Below are positions 1 through 8,300 of a DNA stretch of 64,000 bases, in pieces. The notes under the pieces were generated by a model. That model searched no databases. It saw only the letters and a program-made list of their open reading frames with translations, and had not been told where the DNA came from. The stretch comes from Mycolicibacterium pulveris. Its GTDB lineage: Bacteria > Actinomycetota > Actinomycetes > Mycobacteriales > Mycobacteriaceae. A program made the translations under genes and the position numbers. The stretch's first letter is position 1. Every line of letters starts with the position of its first letter. The stretch is taken from positions 1,922,001 to 1,986,000 of the forward strand of contig NZ_AP022599.1 in NCBI RefSeq assembly GCF_010725725.1. The letters are read 5' to 3'.

Positions 1-107
1 TCAAAATCCACGGTGCGATGCCCGCGAGGGGCGATTTCACGTACCCGTCGACGAATTTCATGGTGGCACCTTATGCGGCGATGAGCGATTGTGCTGCAAT
101 GTCGGCC

Positions 108-566
108 ATGGGTGACATCGACGAGATCAAACTAGTCAAGTACCGGTACCTGCGTGCACTGGACACCAAATACTGGGACGACTTCGCCGCCACCCTCACC
201 GAGGACGTGGTCGGCAGGTACGGCGAGTCCATCGGCGAGGAGCACCACTTCACCAACCGCGACGAGCTGGTGACGTTCATGCGCAACTCCCTGGGCCCCG
301 AGATCATCACCGAGCACCGCGTCACCCACCCGGAGATCCACGTCGACGGCGACGAGGCGACGGCGACCTGGTACCTGCAAGACCGGGTGATCGCACCGGA
401 CTTCAACTTCATGCTGATCGGTGCCGGCTTCTACCACGACCGGTACCGACGCACCGGCGACGGCTGGAAGATCTGCGAGACCGGCTACGACCGTACCTAC
501 GACGCGTCGATGTCCACCGAAGGGCTGAACTTCAAGGTGAAACCCGGTCGGGCACTGAATATTTGA
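108..566 (+). CDS. SnoaL-like/NTF2-fold protein
   Basis: A small protein of the SnoaL/NTF2-like fold, used both for ring-modifying enzymes and as a binding scaffold; the substrate is unknown. The opening DEIKLVKYRYLRALDTKYW and the later HFTNRDELVTFMR and ATATWYLQDRV segments are typical of the mycobacterial SnoaL-like group, which usually covers the whole protein as here (about 152 residues). I chose ATG 108 because family members start just before this helix. The frame stays open to ATG 18, but the extra 30 residues look non-conserved and no candidate start has a good ribosome binding site. It converges on the transpeptidase-like gene, with only 3 bp between the stops. Confidence 0.75.
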   Translation: MGDIDEIKLVKYRYLRALDTKYWDDFAATLTEDVVGRYGESIGEEHHFTNRDELVTFMRNSLGPEIITEHRVTHPEIHVDGDEATATWYLQDRVIAPDFNFMLIGAGFYHDRYRRTGDGWKICETGYDRTYDASMSTEGLNFKVKPGRALNI

Positions 567-569
567 CGG

Positions 570-1226
570 CTACTTCGAGATCGCGATCAACGCGCCCGGG
601 CGCAGCCAAGCCATGATCTTGACCAGCGTGGCGTCGTCGATCGCCACGCATCCGGCCGTCGGGCCGCCGTCGGTGGCGTGCAGGAAGAACGCGCCGCCGT
701 TGCCGGGCACCCGGGCCTTGTTGACGCCCATCACGACCGCGTGCACGTACTGCGGGATGTCGAGGTTCTCGGTGCCGCTGGCCGGGTCGGTGTCGAACGG
801 GCACTGCGCCTTCTTGCACACCTGCATGGTGTTGTAGGTGGGGCTTTTCATGTCGCCGTCCCACCAGTGGTCCGGGCCGACCTGGACGTAGGGCAGACCG
901 CCGCCGGGATTGGGCGCGGTGCCGAACGCGAAGTCGAGCGTGAACACACCCATCGGGGTCTTCATCTCACCGTCGTGGGTCTGTGGCGCCATGCCGTTGG
1001 CGCCGATCCAGGCGGGGATGCCGACGCCGATGGGCTGCCAACCCGCCGGGGTGCGCTGGTAGACGTCCATCTTGGCCTTCGAACCACCCACGCCCACAAC
1101 GGAAATCACCTGGGTAGCGGCGCCGACGGAGTCGGCGAACCACGGCTGGGTCTGTGCGTGCGCGTGCGGGGCGGTGCCGATCACGGCGGCCAAGGCGCAA
1201 ATCAAGACGAGCAGCCGGTGGTGCAC
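570..1226 (-). CDS. Secreted L,D-transpeptidase-like (YkuD) protein
   Basis: Probable exported protein of 218 residues with an N-terminal signal peptide (hydrophobic stretch ending near AHAQ, about residue 25) and a YkuD-type domain. The family cross-links or edits peptidoglycan through a catalytic Cys within a His...(S/T)HGC motif. Here the first His (FLHATDGG) and the Cys (TAGCVAID) are present, but the His normally preceding Gly-Cys is Ala. The length and position near PAP2 and tam genes fit Rv0309 of M. tuberculosis, from memory of that gene order. Assignment to the fold is good; enzyme activity is uncertain because of the altered motif. Confidence 0.8.
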   Translation of the reverse strand: MHHRLLVLICALAAVIGTAPHAHAQTQPWFADSVGAATQVISVVGVGGSKAKMDVYQRTPAGWQPIGVGIPAWIGANGMAPQTHDGEMKTPMGVFTLDFAFGTAPNPGGGLPYVQVGPDHWWDGDMKSPTYNTMQVCKKAQCPFDTDPASGTENLDIPQYVHAVVMGVNKARVPGNGGAFFLHATDGGPTAGCVAIDDATLVKIMAWLRPGALIAISK

Positions 1227-1235
1227 CAGTTCATG

Positions 1236-2063
1236 CTAAGTGGCGACGCTCGCGGTATCGAGCACGCCACGCAGCCAGTGCGCCCATTTCGGTTGTTCGG
1301 CGGCGGCGACGTCGGCCGCGTCCTGCCCGTACAGGTAGACGGTGGCCATGACGCGGGCCTGCTCGCCGACCGTGCAGGCGCCGATGATCGCGACGCCGGG
1401 TGCGGGTTCGCCGATCCGGAGCATGACCTCGCGGACGTTGGCGTCCTGGTGGATCCGGTTGACCACACCAGTCAGCCGGGGCGCGCCCGACGGGGCTTGG
1501 CAGCGGTCCCCGACGTCGGTGCCGGTGATCCCCAATGCCTCGGTGAGCCTCTTCCACGCCTGCGACTCCCCGCCCGCAGGCGTCGCCGTCGCGTGCACCA
1601 GGGCCGAAGGCGCGCCGGGGAAGTCGGCCAGATACACCCGCAGCACCTCGAAGAAGCCGGGCCAGCCGGTCTCGAAGCTCTCGAGTTCGTCGTCCCAGTC
1701 GTCCTTTTCGGTGAACAGGCTGTGCACCATCCGCACGACACAGCGGTCGCCGGAGCGGCTGGTGATCGTGACCTCGGTCGCCACCGGCGGCGCGTCACCG
1801 CTCCAGCCGTACTCCTCGTAGGCGAACCTGGTCGGCGGGTCCCATCCGGTGACGGTTCCCGGCTGGGTCTCCTGACCGCAGTTCTCCTCACCGAAGTCGA
1901 ATGTGATTGCGCCTCCGACTCTTTCCTCGACGGTGGTCGGCGTGAACCAGGCGGTCATGCCCGCGCCGGTGGCGATGGCCTGCCATACCTGCTCCGGTGT
2001 GCCGGGCACCAGGAACTCCATTTCGACCCAGCGGCGCCCGGAATCGTCCCTCTTCAACGGCAT
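1236..2063 (-). CDS. SRPBCC/AHSA1-like protein
   Basis: A 275-residue protein with an AHSA1-type SRPBCC domain in the N-terminal half: EMEFLVPGTPEQVWQAIATG opens the fold, followed by GGAITFDFG and the typical PPTRFAYEEYGW segment. SRPBCC proteins form a hydrophobic cavity that binds a small ligand or modifies a partner. Its start overlaps the stop of the upstream helix-turn-helix regulator (TAATG), so the two are translationally coupled. ArsR-type regulator plus AHSA1-like protein is a common actinobacterial two-gene unit. The ligand is unknown. The C-terminal third has no domain I recognise. Confidence 0.8.
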   Translation of the reverse strand: MPLKRDDSGRRWVEMEFLVPGTPEQVWQAIATGAGMTAWFTPTTVEERVGGAITFDFGEENCGQETQPGTVTGWDPPTRFAYEEYGWSGDAPPVATEVTITSRSGDRCVVRMVHSLFTEKDDWDDELESFETGWPGFFEVLRVYLADFPGAPSALVHATATPAGGESQAWKRLTEALGITGTDVGDRCQAPSGAPRLTGVVNRIHQDANVREVMLRIGEPAPGVAIIGACTVGEQARVMATVYLYGQDAADVAAAEQPKWAHWLRGVLDTASVAT

Positions 2064-2659
2064 TACGCGTCCTCCTCGGGTTTCGGATAGGCCGCGACCA
2101 GCAAGCGGTAACCGCGGCTACGGGTATCGGATTCGTCGTGGTAGCGGGCCACCAGGGACGTGACGGTGTCGGACAGCTCCTGCGTGAAGGCGGCACGGTC
2201 GGCCGGCGAGCGGAACCGGATCGCGGTGTCGATCGACAGGGTCGCCAACCGCTTGTCGGCCTTGCGAGCGGTCGCCCACAGCTCCCCCACTTCGCGCACC
2301 GCGCGGGCCGCCAGCGCGATGAGATAGCTCGCCGACAACCGGTCGTTGGTGCGGCCGGGGTCGGTGGCCACTGGCCCCAGCGCTCTCGGAGAGACCACAT
2401 ACGACATCGCGGTGGCCACCAGCAGGCGTTCCTTGAGCCCACCCCACCGTCGTTCGCCCGCCTGCCGCACCAGCCGGTGTCCCTCCAGCGCACGCAGGTG
2501 ATAGTTCACCTTCTGCCGGGAGATCCCCACCCGCGACGCCAGCGCGGCCGCCGAGGCGGGTTCGGTCAACTCGGCCAGCAACCTGGCCCGCACCGGGTCC
2601 AGCGCGCTGACCGCGGCGGCCGGGTCGGCGATCACCTCCACATCGAGCACGAAAGCCAT
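2063..2659 (-). CDS. ArsR-type helix-turn-helix regulator
   Basis: Winged-helix regulator of 198 residues. The N-terminal 70 residues carry the DNA-binding domain: ALDPVRARLLAELTEPASAA, then AALASRVGISRQKVNYHLRAL as the helix-turn-helix, then EGHRLVRQAG for the wing. The C-terminal part is helical and resembles regulators paired with SRPBCC proteins. It heads a two-gene operon with the SRPBCC gene. A perfect 8-bp inverted repeat with 8-bp spacer begins 6 bp upstream of its start codon, the expected place for an autoregulatory operator, and faces the divergent PAP2-lipid kinase gene. Confidence 0.85.
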   Translation of the reverse strand: MAFVLDVEVIADPAAAVSALDPVRARLLAELTEPASAAALASRVGISRQKVNYHLRALEGHRLVRQAGERRWGGLKERLLVATAMSYVVSPRALGPVATDPGRTNDRLSASYLIALAARAVREVGELWATARKADKRLATLSIDTAIRFRSPADRAAFTQELSDTVTSLVARYHDESDTRSRGYRLLVAAYPKPEEDA

Positions 2660-2665
2660 CCTCGT

Positions 2666-2689
2666 TATTGACAGGATTATTTGTCAATA
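2666..2689. promoter_or_regulatory. Inverted repeat, likely operator of the ArsR-type regulator
   Basis: TATTGACA and TGTCAATA form perfect 8-bp arms around an 8-bp AT-rich spacer. The element lies between the regulator (start 2659, minus) and the divergent PAP2-kinase gene (start 2711, plus). It is AT-rich in very GC-rich surroundings. The size suits a dimeric winged-helix repressor. It could control both directions; binding is inferred. Confidence 0.6.
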
Positions 2690-2710
2690 GGTCTGGATAG
2701 GTTCAACCCC

Positions 2711-4201
2711 ATGAACTTGCTGCCCGCACGACGGCACCGCGGCATCCGGCAGATCGGTCAGGGGCTCGGCACGCTCGACCGCGAGGTGTTCGAGGCGATC
2801 GCGGACTCGCCCAGCCCGCTGCTCGACGCGGTGATGCCGAGGCTGACCCGGGCCGCGGACTACTCCAGGCTGTGGTTGGCGATCGCGGCGGTGCTCGCGG
2901 CCGTCGGCGGGCCGTCGGTCAAGCGCGGGGCCGTCCGCGGGGTGGCCAGCCTCGCGGTGACGAGCCTGCTCACCAACCAGGTCGCCAAACGGGTGTGGAA
3001 ACGCCCGAGGCCGAACTGGGCTCTGGTGCCGTTGGCGCGGCGCTCCCGACGCACGCCGACGTCCAACTCGCTGCCGTCGGGGCATTCGGCGAGCGCGGCG
3101 GCGTTCGCCGTCGGCGTCGGGTTGGAAAGCCCACCGCTAGGGCTGGTGCTGGCGCTGCTGGCGGGGCTGGTCGGGATGTCGCGGATCGCGACGGGTGCGC
3201 ACTATCCCGGTGACGTCCTGGCCGGGTTGGGTCTGGGGGCCACGGTCGCTGTGCTGGGCGCGCGGGTGGTGCCGCCGGTGGTTCAGAGCGAGGTCCCGGC
3301 CGCCGACCCCCTGTGGGTGGGGGCCGCCAAGCGCCCAGACGGTGCGGGCGTCGTGCTCGTGGTCAACCCCGCATCGGGCGGCGGCACCGGGGCGGACGTC
3401 ATCGAAGAGGTCCGAGAAGCCCTGCCCCGCACCGAGATTGTCGAGCTGGGCGATGACGATGACATCGCCGAAGCGTTGCGGTCAGCCGCCGAGCGGGCTG
3501 AGGTGCTTGCGGTGGCCGGCGGCGACGGCACGGTGTCGTGTGCGGCCGGCATCGCCGTCGACACGGGCATCCCGCTGGCCGTGTTTCCCGGCGGAACCTT
3601 CAACCACTTCGCCAAGGACATCGGCTGCGACACCGTGGCCAAGACCGTCGCGGCGATCCGGCGGGGCACCGTCGCGTGCGTCGACCTGGTGTGCCTCAAC
3701 GACGACCGCATGGTGATCAACACCGCGAGCATCGGCGCGTACCCGTCTTTCGTCGAGACCCGCGAAAAATACGAGCACCGCATCGGTAAGCCGCTGGCCA
3801 GCGTGTATGCCATGTATCACACGCTGCGGCACGACGATCCCGTCCGCATCCGCTACGACAACAAGACACTGCAGACGTCGCTGTTCTTCCTGGGCAACTC
3901 GACCTATCTGCCGTCGGGGTTCGCTCCGGCGCGACGCACCCGCATCGACGACGGGCTGCTCGACATCCGGATCCTGGAGACCGGCCGCCCGTGGGCCAAG
4001 CTGCGCATCCTCGCAGCGCTGGCGACGGGACGGCTGGAACGCAGCCCGCTCTACCACGAGCTTCGGGTGCCCGAGTTCACGTTCACGGTGGTCGACGGCT
4101 CGACGGTGCTGGCCCACGACGGCGAGGTCGGAACCGAGTGCGCCGAGGCCAGCTTCACCGTGCGATACCGGGTGCTTCCGGTATTTCGTCCGGCTGCGTG
4201 A
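2711..4201 (+). CDS. PAP2 phosphatase-diacylglycerol kinase fusion
   Basis: A two-domain lipid enzyme. Residues about 20-190 form a membrane PAP2 (phosphatidic acid phosphatase type 2) domain with its three signatures: KRVWKRPRPNW, SLPSGHSASAAAF and RIATGAHYPGDVLAG. Residues about 215-495 form a diacylglycerol/sphingosine kinase catalytic domain with VVNPASGGGTG and VAGGDGTV, the nucleotide-binding GGDGT motif. One polypeptide thus carries both a lipid-phosphate phosphatase and a lipid kinase. I start at ATG 2711, which has GGATAGG nine bases upstream; the TTG at 2681 lies inside the inverted repeat. The last 47 bp overlap the convergent PAP2 gene. Confidence 0.85.
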   Translation: MNLLPARRHRGIRQIGQGLGTLDREVFEAIADSPSPLLDAVMPRLTRAADYSRLWLAIAAVLAAVGGPSVKRGAVRGVASLAVTSLLTNQVAKRVWKRPRPNWALVPLARRSRRTPTSNSLPSGHSASAAAFAVGVGLESPPLGLVLALLAGLVGMSRIATGAHYPGDVLAGLGLGATVAVLGARVVPPVVQSEVPAADPLWVGAAKRPDGAGVVLVVNPASGGGTGADVIEEVREALPRTEIVELGDDDDIAEALRSAAERAEVLAVAGGDGTVSCAAGIAVDTGIPLAVFPGGTFNHFAKDIGCDTVAKTVAAIRRGTVACVDLVCLNDDRMVINTASIGAYPSFVETREKYEHRIGKPLASVYAMYHTLRHDDPVRIRYDNKTLQTSLFFLGNSTYLPSGFAPARRTRIDDGLLDIRILETGRPWAKLRILAALATGRLERSPLYHELRVPEFTFTVVDGSTVLAHDGEVGTECAEASFTVRYRVLPVFRPAA

Positions 4202-4820
4202 TCGGCCGCGTCGGCGCCACCATCGCGAGGCAGACCGCGAAATAGGCGTAACCCAGCGCCCATCCGGCCAGCACGTCGGACAGGTGATGCACGTTCAGCA
4301 CCACCCGGCCCAGGCCGATCAGGACCACGATCACCGCACCGAGGACGACGAGCCACCCCCGAAGCGGCCCGCGCACGACAGGCAGCACGACGGTCAGCAA
4401 CGCGAGCACCGCCACCATCACGCCAAGCGCATGGCCCGATGGAAACGAGGCGCCCACCGCGTGCACCAGCGCGGTGTCGGGGCGGGGCCGGTCGGCGGCC
4501 CGCTTGGCGGCTTCGGTGACGAGCCCGCTGACCTCAACGGTGATGAGCAGAAACATCGCGATGCGCACGTTGCGCCGCAGCAGCGCAACCACGATGACGA
4601 CCAGGGTGATCACCCGAAAAGCCATCGGCCCCAACACGGTGCAGAACACGTGCCATCCCAGCACCCAGCCGGGATGGGCGTCGCCGTAGTGATAGAAGCC
4701 GTCGAGAAGCGCGGTGTCGAGCGCAGTGAGCCACCGCCACTGCTGGGCGATCCACAGCAAGGCGTACACCGCGGTCGCTGCGACGGCAGAGCCGATCAGC
4801 CAGCGTCTGTGCTGGGTCAC
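4155..4820 (-). CDS. PAP2 family membrane phosphatase
   Basis: Integral membrane phosphatase of about 221 residues with five or six hydrophobic segments. The PAP2 signatures are present: KRAADRPRP, SFPSGHALG and RVVLNVHHLSDVLAGW, so the catalytic His residues and the Asp are kept. It likely removes phosphate from an isoprenoid or lipid phosphate. GTG 4820 is preferred to far-upstream starts because those would run through the divergent gene starting at 4846. The gene position and size fit Rv0308 of M. tuberculosis. The 3' end overlaps the convergent PAP2-kinase fusion by 47 bp. Confidence 0.8.
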   Translation of the reverse strand: MTQHRRWLIGSAVAATAVYALLWIAQQWRWLTALDTALLDGFYHYGDAHPGWVLGWHVFCTVLGPMAFRVITLVVIVVALLRRNVRIAMFLLITVEVSGLVTEAAKRAADRPRPDTALVHAVGASFPSGHALGVMVAVLALLTVVLPVVRGPLRGWLVVLGAVIVVLIGLGRVVLNVHHLSDVLAGWALGYAYFAVCLAMVAPTRPITQPDEIPEAPGIAR

Positions 4821-4845
4821 AGAACAAGCTCTACCATGGCTGCAC

Positions 4846-5328
4846 ATGGCCGTGTTTCTGCGCAGGCTGCTGCGCATCGGTGGGCTGCCGGCCGACATGC
4901 GCGCCGAGGTCGAGGCCGAGGGCATCCTCCACCTCGCCGAATACGTCCCGGTGACCCGCCGCTTCAGCGGAAAGATCCCCGGCAAGCGCGCCAGTGGCGA
5001 CATCGCCAGCTACGTGGGCTCGCTGGTGCTGACCAACGAGCGGGTGCTGGCGACGTTGTCGACGGTGCCCAAGCTCGCGGGCCGCACGGTCGACCAGCGC
5101 TGGGACGCGGTGCAGGAGGGCACCGTCACCGCCGAGTTGTCCGAGACGGGCCTGTTCATCGAGGTCGACATCCACGCCGTCGATTCCCGGTGCGAGGGGC
5201 AGCTGTCCATGCACTACAAGGAGCGGTTTCCCGAGGACCTGTTGCTGCGCCTGCCGCGGCGGTCCCTGGCGTTCGATGTGCCGCCCGAGTACGTCTTCCG
5301 CGCGGTCGGCGTGCCCTACCACCCCTGA
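4846..5328 (+). CDS. Conserved mycobacterial protein of unknown function
   Basis: A 161-residue protein with no domain I recognise. It opens with a short amphipathic segment (MAVFLRRLLRIGGLP), then a mostly beta-rich body (YVPVTRRFSGKIPGKR, SYVGSLVLTNERVLATLS) that resembles small PH-like or lipid-binding folds by general impression only. No signal peptide or membrane segment is evident. Size and orientation next to the PAP2 gene fit Rv0307c of M. tuberculosis. It is divergent from the PAP2 gene with 25 bp between starts, and is followed by a dyad terminator. Confidence 0.7.
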   Translation: MAVFLRRLLRIGGLPADMRAEVEAEGILHLAEYVPVTRRFSGKIPGKRASGDIASYVGSLVLTNERVLATLSTVPKLAGRTVDQRWDAVQEGTVTAELSETGLFIEVDIHAVDSRCEGQLSMHYKERFPEDLLLRLPRRSLAFDVPPEYVFRAVGVPYHP

Positions 5329-5336
5329 CCTATTGC

Positions 5337-5398
5337 GCCGAGTGTGGGCTTGTGCCACGCCAAAGCGCGCTGAGGCGTGCCGCGACCCCACACTCGGC
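5337..5398. terminator. 62-bp symmetric dyad between convergent genes
   Basis: The outer 12-bp arms GCCGAGTGTGGG (5337-5348) and CCCACACTCGGC (5387-5398) are perfect. The inner 6-bp arms CACGCC (5356-5361) and GGCGTG (5374-5379) share the same centre, 5367.5. The transcript would fold into one long hairpin with a symmetric 7-by-7 internal loop, in either direction. It fills the gap between two convergent genes and is probably a bidirectional terminator. No T-tract follows. Confidence 0.55.
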
Positions 5399-5405
5399 CG
5401 TGGCG

Positions 5406-6167
5406 CTATCCGACTTGCGCCACCACGAAGATCCGCCGAAACGGAAAGAACGTCCGGCCGTCCGGGCGCATCGGATACGCCGCATCGAGCAGGGGAATGA
5501 GCTCCTCGCGAAACCGCTGCCACTGCGCGTCGGTGAGCCGGCTTCGCACCGGCCGCAACGCGGTGCCGGTGAGCCACTCCGACACCGGATGTGGGCCCGT
5601 CAGCTCGTGCAGGTAGGTGGTCTCCCACGCGTCGACGGCACAGCCCGCGTCGGTGAGCAGCCCCGCGTACCGCTCGGGATCGTCGACGGGCGCGTCCGGA
5701 AAAGCCACGTCACCCAACAGCGCGGACCAACTCGGCCCGCGCGCCAGGTCGCGGATCGCGCGGTGCGAGGGCGCATCGAAATTTCCCGGCACCTGCAACG
5801 CCAGCCACGAGCCGGTTCCCAGCAAGCCAGCCCACCGCACCAACAGCTCCCGGTGCTGCGGAACCCAGTGCAATGTCGCGTTGCTCACGACCACGTCGGT
5901 GTCGGGTTGCGGTGCCCAGTCCGCGACGTCGCCGACATGCGCGTCCAGCCCGCGTCCACGCGCCTCCTGCACCATCTCCGGCGAGCTGTCCCACGCCTCG
6001 ATGACCGCCGAGGGCCAACGCCGAGCCAGCGTCGCCGTGAGATTGCCTGGCCCGCAACCGAGATCGACCACCCGGCGCGGCGCCGCGGCGCCCACCCGGG
6101 CCATCAAGTCGAAGAATGCGCGCCCGCGCTGATCGGCGAAGGTCAGGTAGGCGTCGGGATTCCACAT
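5406..6167 (-). CDS. tam: Trans-aconitate 2-methyltransferase
   Basis: SAM-dependent methyltransferase of 254 residues that methylates trans-aconitate, a by-product that inhibits aconitase. The start [20 protein letters not shown] is typical of Tam. Motif [21 protein letters not shown], the acidic residue of AWDSSPEMV, and [11 protein letters not shown] are all present. C-terminal [13 protein letters not shown] also fits the family. The start at ATG 6167 leaves 35 bp to the divergent hydrolase gene, which must hold both promoters. Matches Rv0294 in M. tuberculosis, which sits just beyond ESX-3 in the same relative orientation. Confidence 0.9.
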   Translation of the reverse strand: MWNPDAYLTFADQRGRAFFDLMARVGAAAPRRVVDLGCGPGNLTATLARRWPSAVIEAWDSSPEMVQEARGRGLDAHVGDVADWAPQPDTDVVVSNATLHWVPQHRELLVRWAGLLGTGSWLALQVPGNFDAPSHRAIRDLARGPSWSALLGDVAFPDAPVDDPERYAGLLTDAGCAVDAWETTYLHELTGPHPVSEWLTGTALRPVRSRLTDAQWQRFREELIPLLDAAYPMRPDGRTFFPFRRIFVVAQVG

Positions 6168-6202
6168 GCCGTCAGTGTCGCCGACCGCGTTACCATGCGG
6201 AA

Positions 6203-7399
6203 GTGACCACTTCGGATACCGCCCCGGTGGATCCGCCCATTCCTGTTCCCGATGTTCCCGGCGACGACGCCGGCGCACGCGGTTTGCCACGCCGCGTCGA
6301 CCTCACGTGGCGTCAGCGCCTGATCGTCGACTCCTCGGCGGCGGCCGACCTCGCGTTGCGCACGGGGATCGCCTCGATGATCGGCGCATCGATGCTGCCC
6401 ACGATCGTCGGCGCCGCGTTAGGGTCTCACTCCCGCGCGGAGCGCGACCACTTGCGCTTCTACGGCGAGCTGGCCGGCGAAAAGGACCCCCGGCTGTCGT
6501 TTCCCGCGCCGACGGTCACCCCGCGGATCTCGTCGCGACCTGCCAATCCGGTCGCGGAGTGGATCGCCAAGGGCCAGGTCCACAACATCCGGTTCAACAG
6601 CAGCTTCGAGGCGGTCAACCCCGCCTTGCGCGAGCAGTGCCGTGCCTATCAACGCAACAACGTGGTGCACGCTCAGCACTGGCGCCACGACGACGGGCCG
6701 CATCCGACGCTGTGCCTGATCCACGGTTTCATGGGATCGGCCTACCTGTTCAACGGGTTGTTCTTCTCACTGCCGTGGTTCTACCGGTCCGGCTACGACG
6801 TGCTGCTGCTCACGCTGCCGTTCCACGGCCGCCGCGCGGAGCGGTTCTCGCCGTTCTCCGGATACGGCTACTTCGCGCACGGCTTCGCAGGTTTCGCCGA
6901 GGCGATGGCCCAGGCCGTGCACGACTTCCGTTCTCTGGTCGACTATCTGGAGTACACCGGGGTGGACCGCATCGCGCTGACCGGCATGTCGCTGGGCGGC
7001 TACACCGCGGCATTGCTCGCCTGCGTCGACGACCGTCTTCAGGCGGTGATTCCGAATGTCCCGGTGGTCACCCCGGATCGCACGGCCGAGGAGTGGTTTC
7101 CGGCCAACCAGGTCATGCGGTTACGCAACCTACTTGCCCGCACCGACGACGAACTGTCTGGCGCCGCAACGATGTATTCCTCGCCGTTGAACTACGCGCC
7201 GTTGGTGCCCAAGGACCGCCGTCTGATCATCACCGGTCTCGGTGATCGGCTGGCTCCGCCCGAGCAGGCCGAGATGCTGTGGAAACACTGGGATCGCTGT
7301 GCGTTTCACTGGTTTCCGGGCAACCACGTGTTGCACGTCAGCCAGCCGGACTACTTGCGGCGGATGACCCGCTTCATGCGGCCGTTCATGCTCGGCTGA
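6203..7399 (+). CDS. Alpha/beta hydrolase
   Basis: A 398-residue alpha/beta hydrolase. The first 130 residues lie before the catalytic core, which begins at [16 protein letters not shown] (HGF oxyanion region). The nucleophile is Ser in [12 protein letters not shown], the probable Asp is in [13 protein letters not shown], and the His in [12 protein letters not shown] 6203 follows a GCGGAA stretch and is preferred to the open frame upstream, which would overlap tam. Its substrate is unknown. It corresponds in position and orientation to Rv0293c, next to eccE3. The last 14 bp overlap eccE3. Confidence 0.82.
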   Translation: MTTSDTAPVDPPIPVPDVPGDDAGARGLPRRVDLTWRQRLIVDSSAAADLALRTGIASMIGASMLPTIVGAALGSHSRAERDHLRFYGELAGEKDPRLSFPAPTVTPRISSRPANPVAEWIAKGQVHNIRFNSSFEAVNPALREQCRAYQRNNVVHAQHWRHDDGPHPTLCLIHGFMGSAYLFNGLFFSLPWFYRSGYDVLLLTLPFHGRRAERFSPFSGYGYFAHGFAGFAEAMAQAVHDFRSLVDYLEYTGVDRIALTGMSLGGYTAALLACVDDRLQAVIPNVPVVTPDRTAEEWFPANQVMRLRNLLARTDDELSGAATMYSSPLNYAPLVPKDRRLIITGLGDRLAPPEQAEMLWKHWDRCAFHWFPGNHVLHVSQPDYLRRMTRFMRPFMLG

Positions 7400-8300
7400 G
7401 ATCGCCGGACGAGCCGACCCGCCAGTCGATTCGCTGCAGCAGCCCCTCCGGCAGCGGGCCGGCCGGGGTGCCGAGCCGCTCCGCGGTCCGCGGGTCCAGC
7501 GCGTTGAGCAACGGTCGCTGGATGCCCGGATGCGCGACGAGGCCCGGTAGCGGTACACCGCGAACCGCCTCTGGGGTGCGGAAGGCACACACCGCGGTGA
7601 CGGTGGGATGTGTTGCGGTGCCGCTGAACTCCACCGCGGTCCAGGTTTCGGTCGGCCGTGACCACACGTCGCCGAGCCGGTCGCCGAACCGGTCGTCGAC
7701 CGGAATCCCGTAGGCCGATACCACACCGCGCTCGTCGTGCACGCCGCGCCACCTCTCCCGGCCCGGACCCGCCGGCGGTTCGGCCACGTCGACGATGCTG
7801 GCGGTCAGCCCGGTCTCGCGCAGGTGATCGGCCAACCGTCGGCCGACGACCTCGGTGGTGGCCAACAGCGGCAGATCCGGCGACCGGGCCATCAACGCGG
7901 TGAGGTTGTCGGCGGCGTTGAGCGTCATGCTGATCCACGTCGTGCGGACACCGGCCTGGTCCCGGCTGGTGACACGCACCTTCTGGCAGCGGACCCCGAA
8001 CCGCTCGACGTATCCGGCCACCAGCGGCAATGACAGTCCCACAGCGTCGGGATCCTCGACCCGCAACAGCACCGTGGCTTCGTTGGAGGGTTGCGGCTTG
8101 GGCGTGGAGTGGTTTCGGCGCCACATGCCAAGCCGTCGCGCGATCCTGGTCGTCAGGAAAAGCCCACGCCACCTGGCGAACACCACAATCACCACGCCCG
8201 CGGCCACCCCGAGTACCCAGCGCTCGGTGGTCGACTCCCATGGATACGCCATCGCCGCGGCGACAATCGCCACCAGCGCCAACGCCAGTCGAACGGTCAC
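7386..8300 (-). CDS. eccE3: ESX-3 membrane component EccE3
   Basis: Last gene of the ESX-3 operon. EccE is the membrane subunit at the periphery of the type VII secretion complex. The protein (304 residues) starts with two transmembrane helices (about residues 5-20 and 28-42), followed by a cytosolic domain including VLLRVEDPDAVGLSLPLVAGYVERFG, a region typical of EccE. GTG 8300 overlaps the stop of mycP3 by 4 bp (GTGA), so translation is coupled. It is the least conserved core subunit, and the identification rests on position as well as sequence. Confidence 0.9.
   Translation of the reverse strand: MTVRLALALVAIVAAAMAYPWESTTERWVLGVAAGVVIVVFARWRGLFLTTRIARRLGMWRRNHSTPKPQPSNEATVLLRVEDPDAVGLSLPLVAGYVERFGVRCQKVRVTSRDQAGVRTTWISMTLNAADNLTALMARSPDLPLLATTEVVGRRLADHLRETGLTASIVDVAEPPAGPGRERWRGVHDERGVVSAYGIPVDDRFGDRLGDVWSRPTETWTAVEFSGTATHPTVTAVCAFRTPEAVRGVPLPGLVAHPGIQRPLLNALDPRTAERLGTPAGPLPEGLLQRIDWRVGSSGDLSRA

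Noticed and set aside
3807..6206. A 799-codon plus-strand frame
   Set aside because: It is Arg/His-rich antisense or shifted sequence over the PAP2, unknown-protein and tam genes, a common artefact of high GC.
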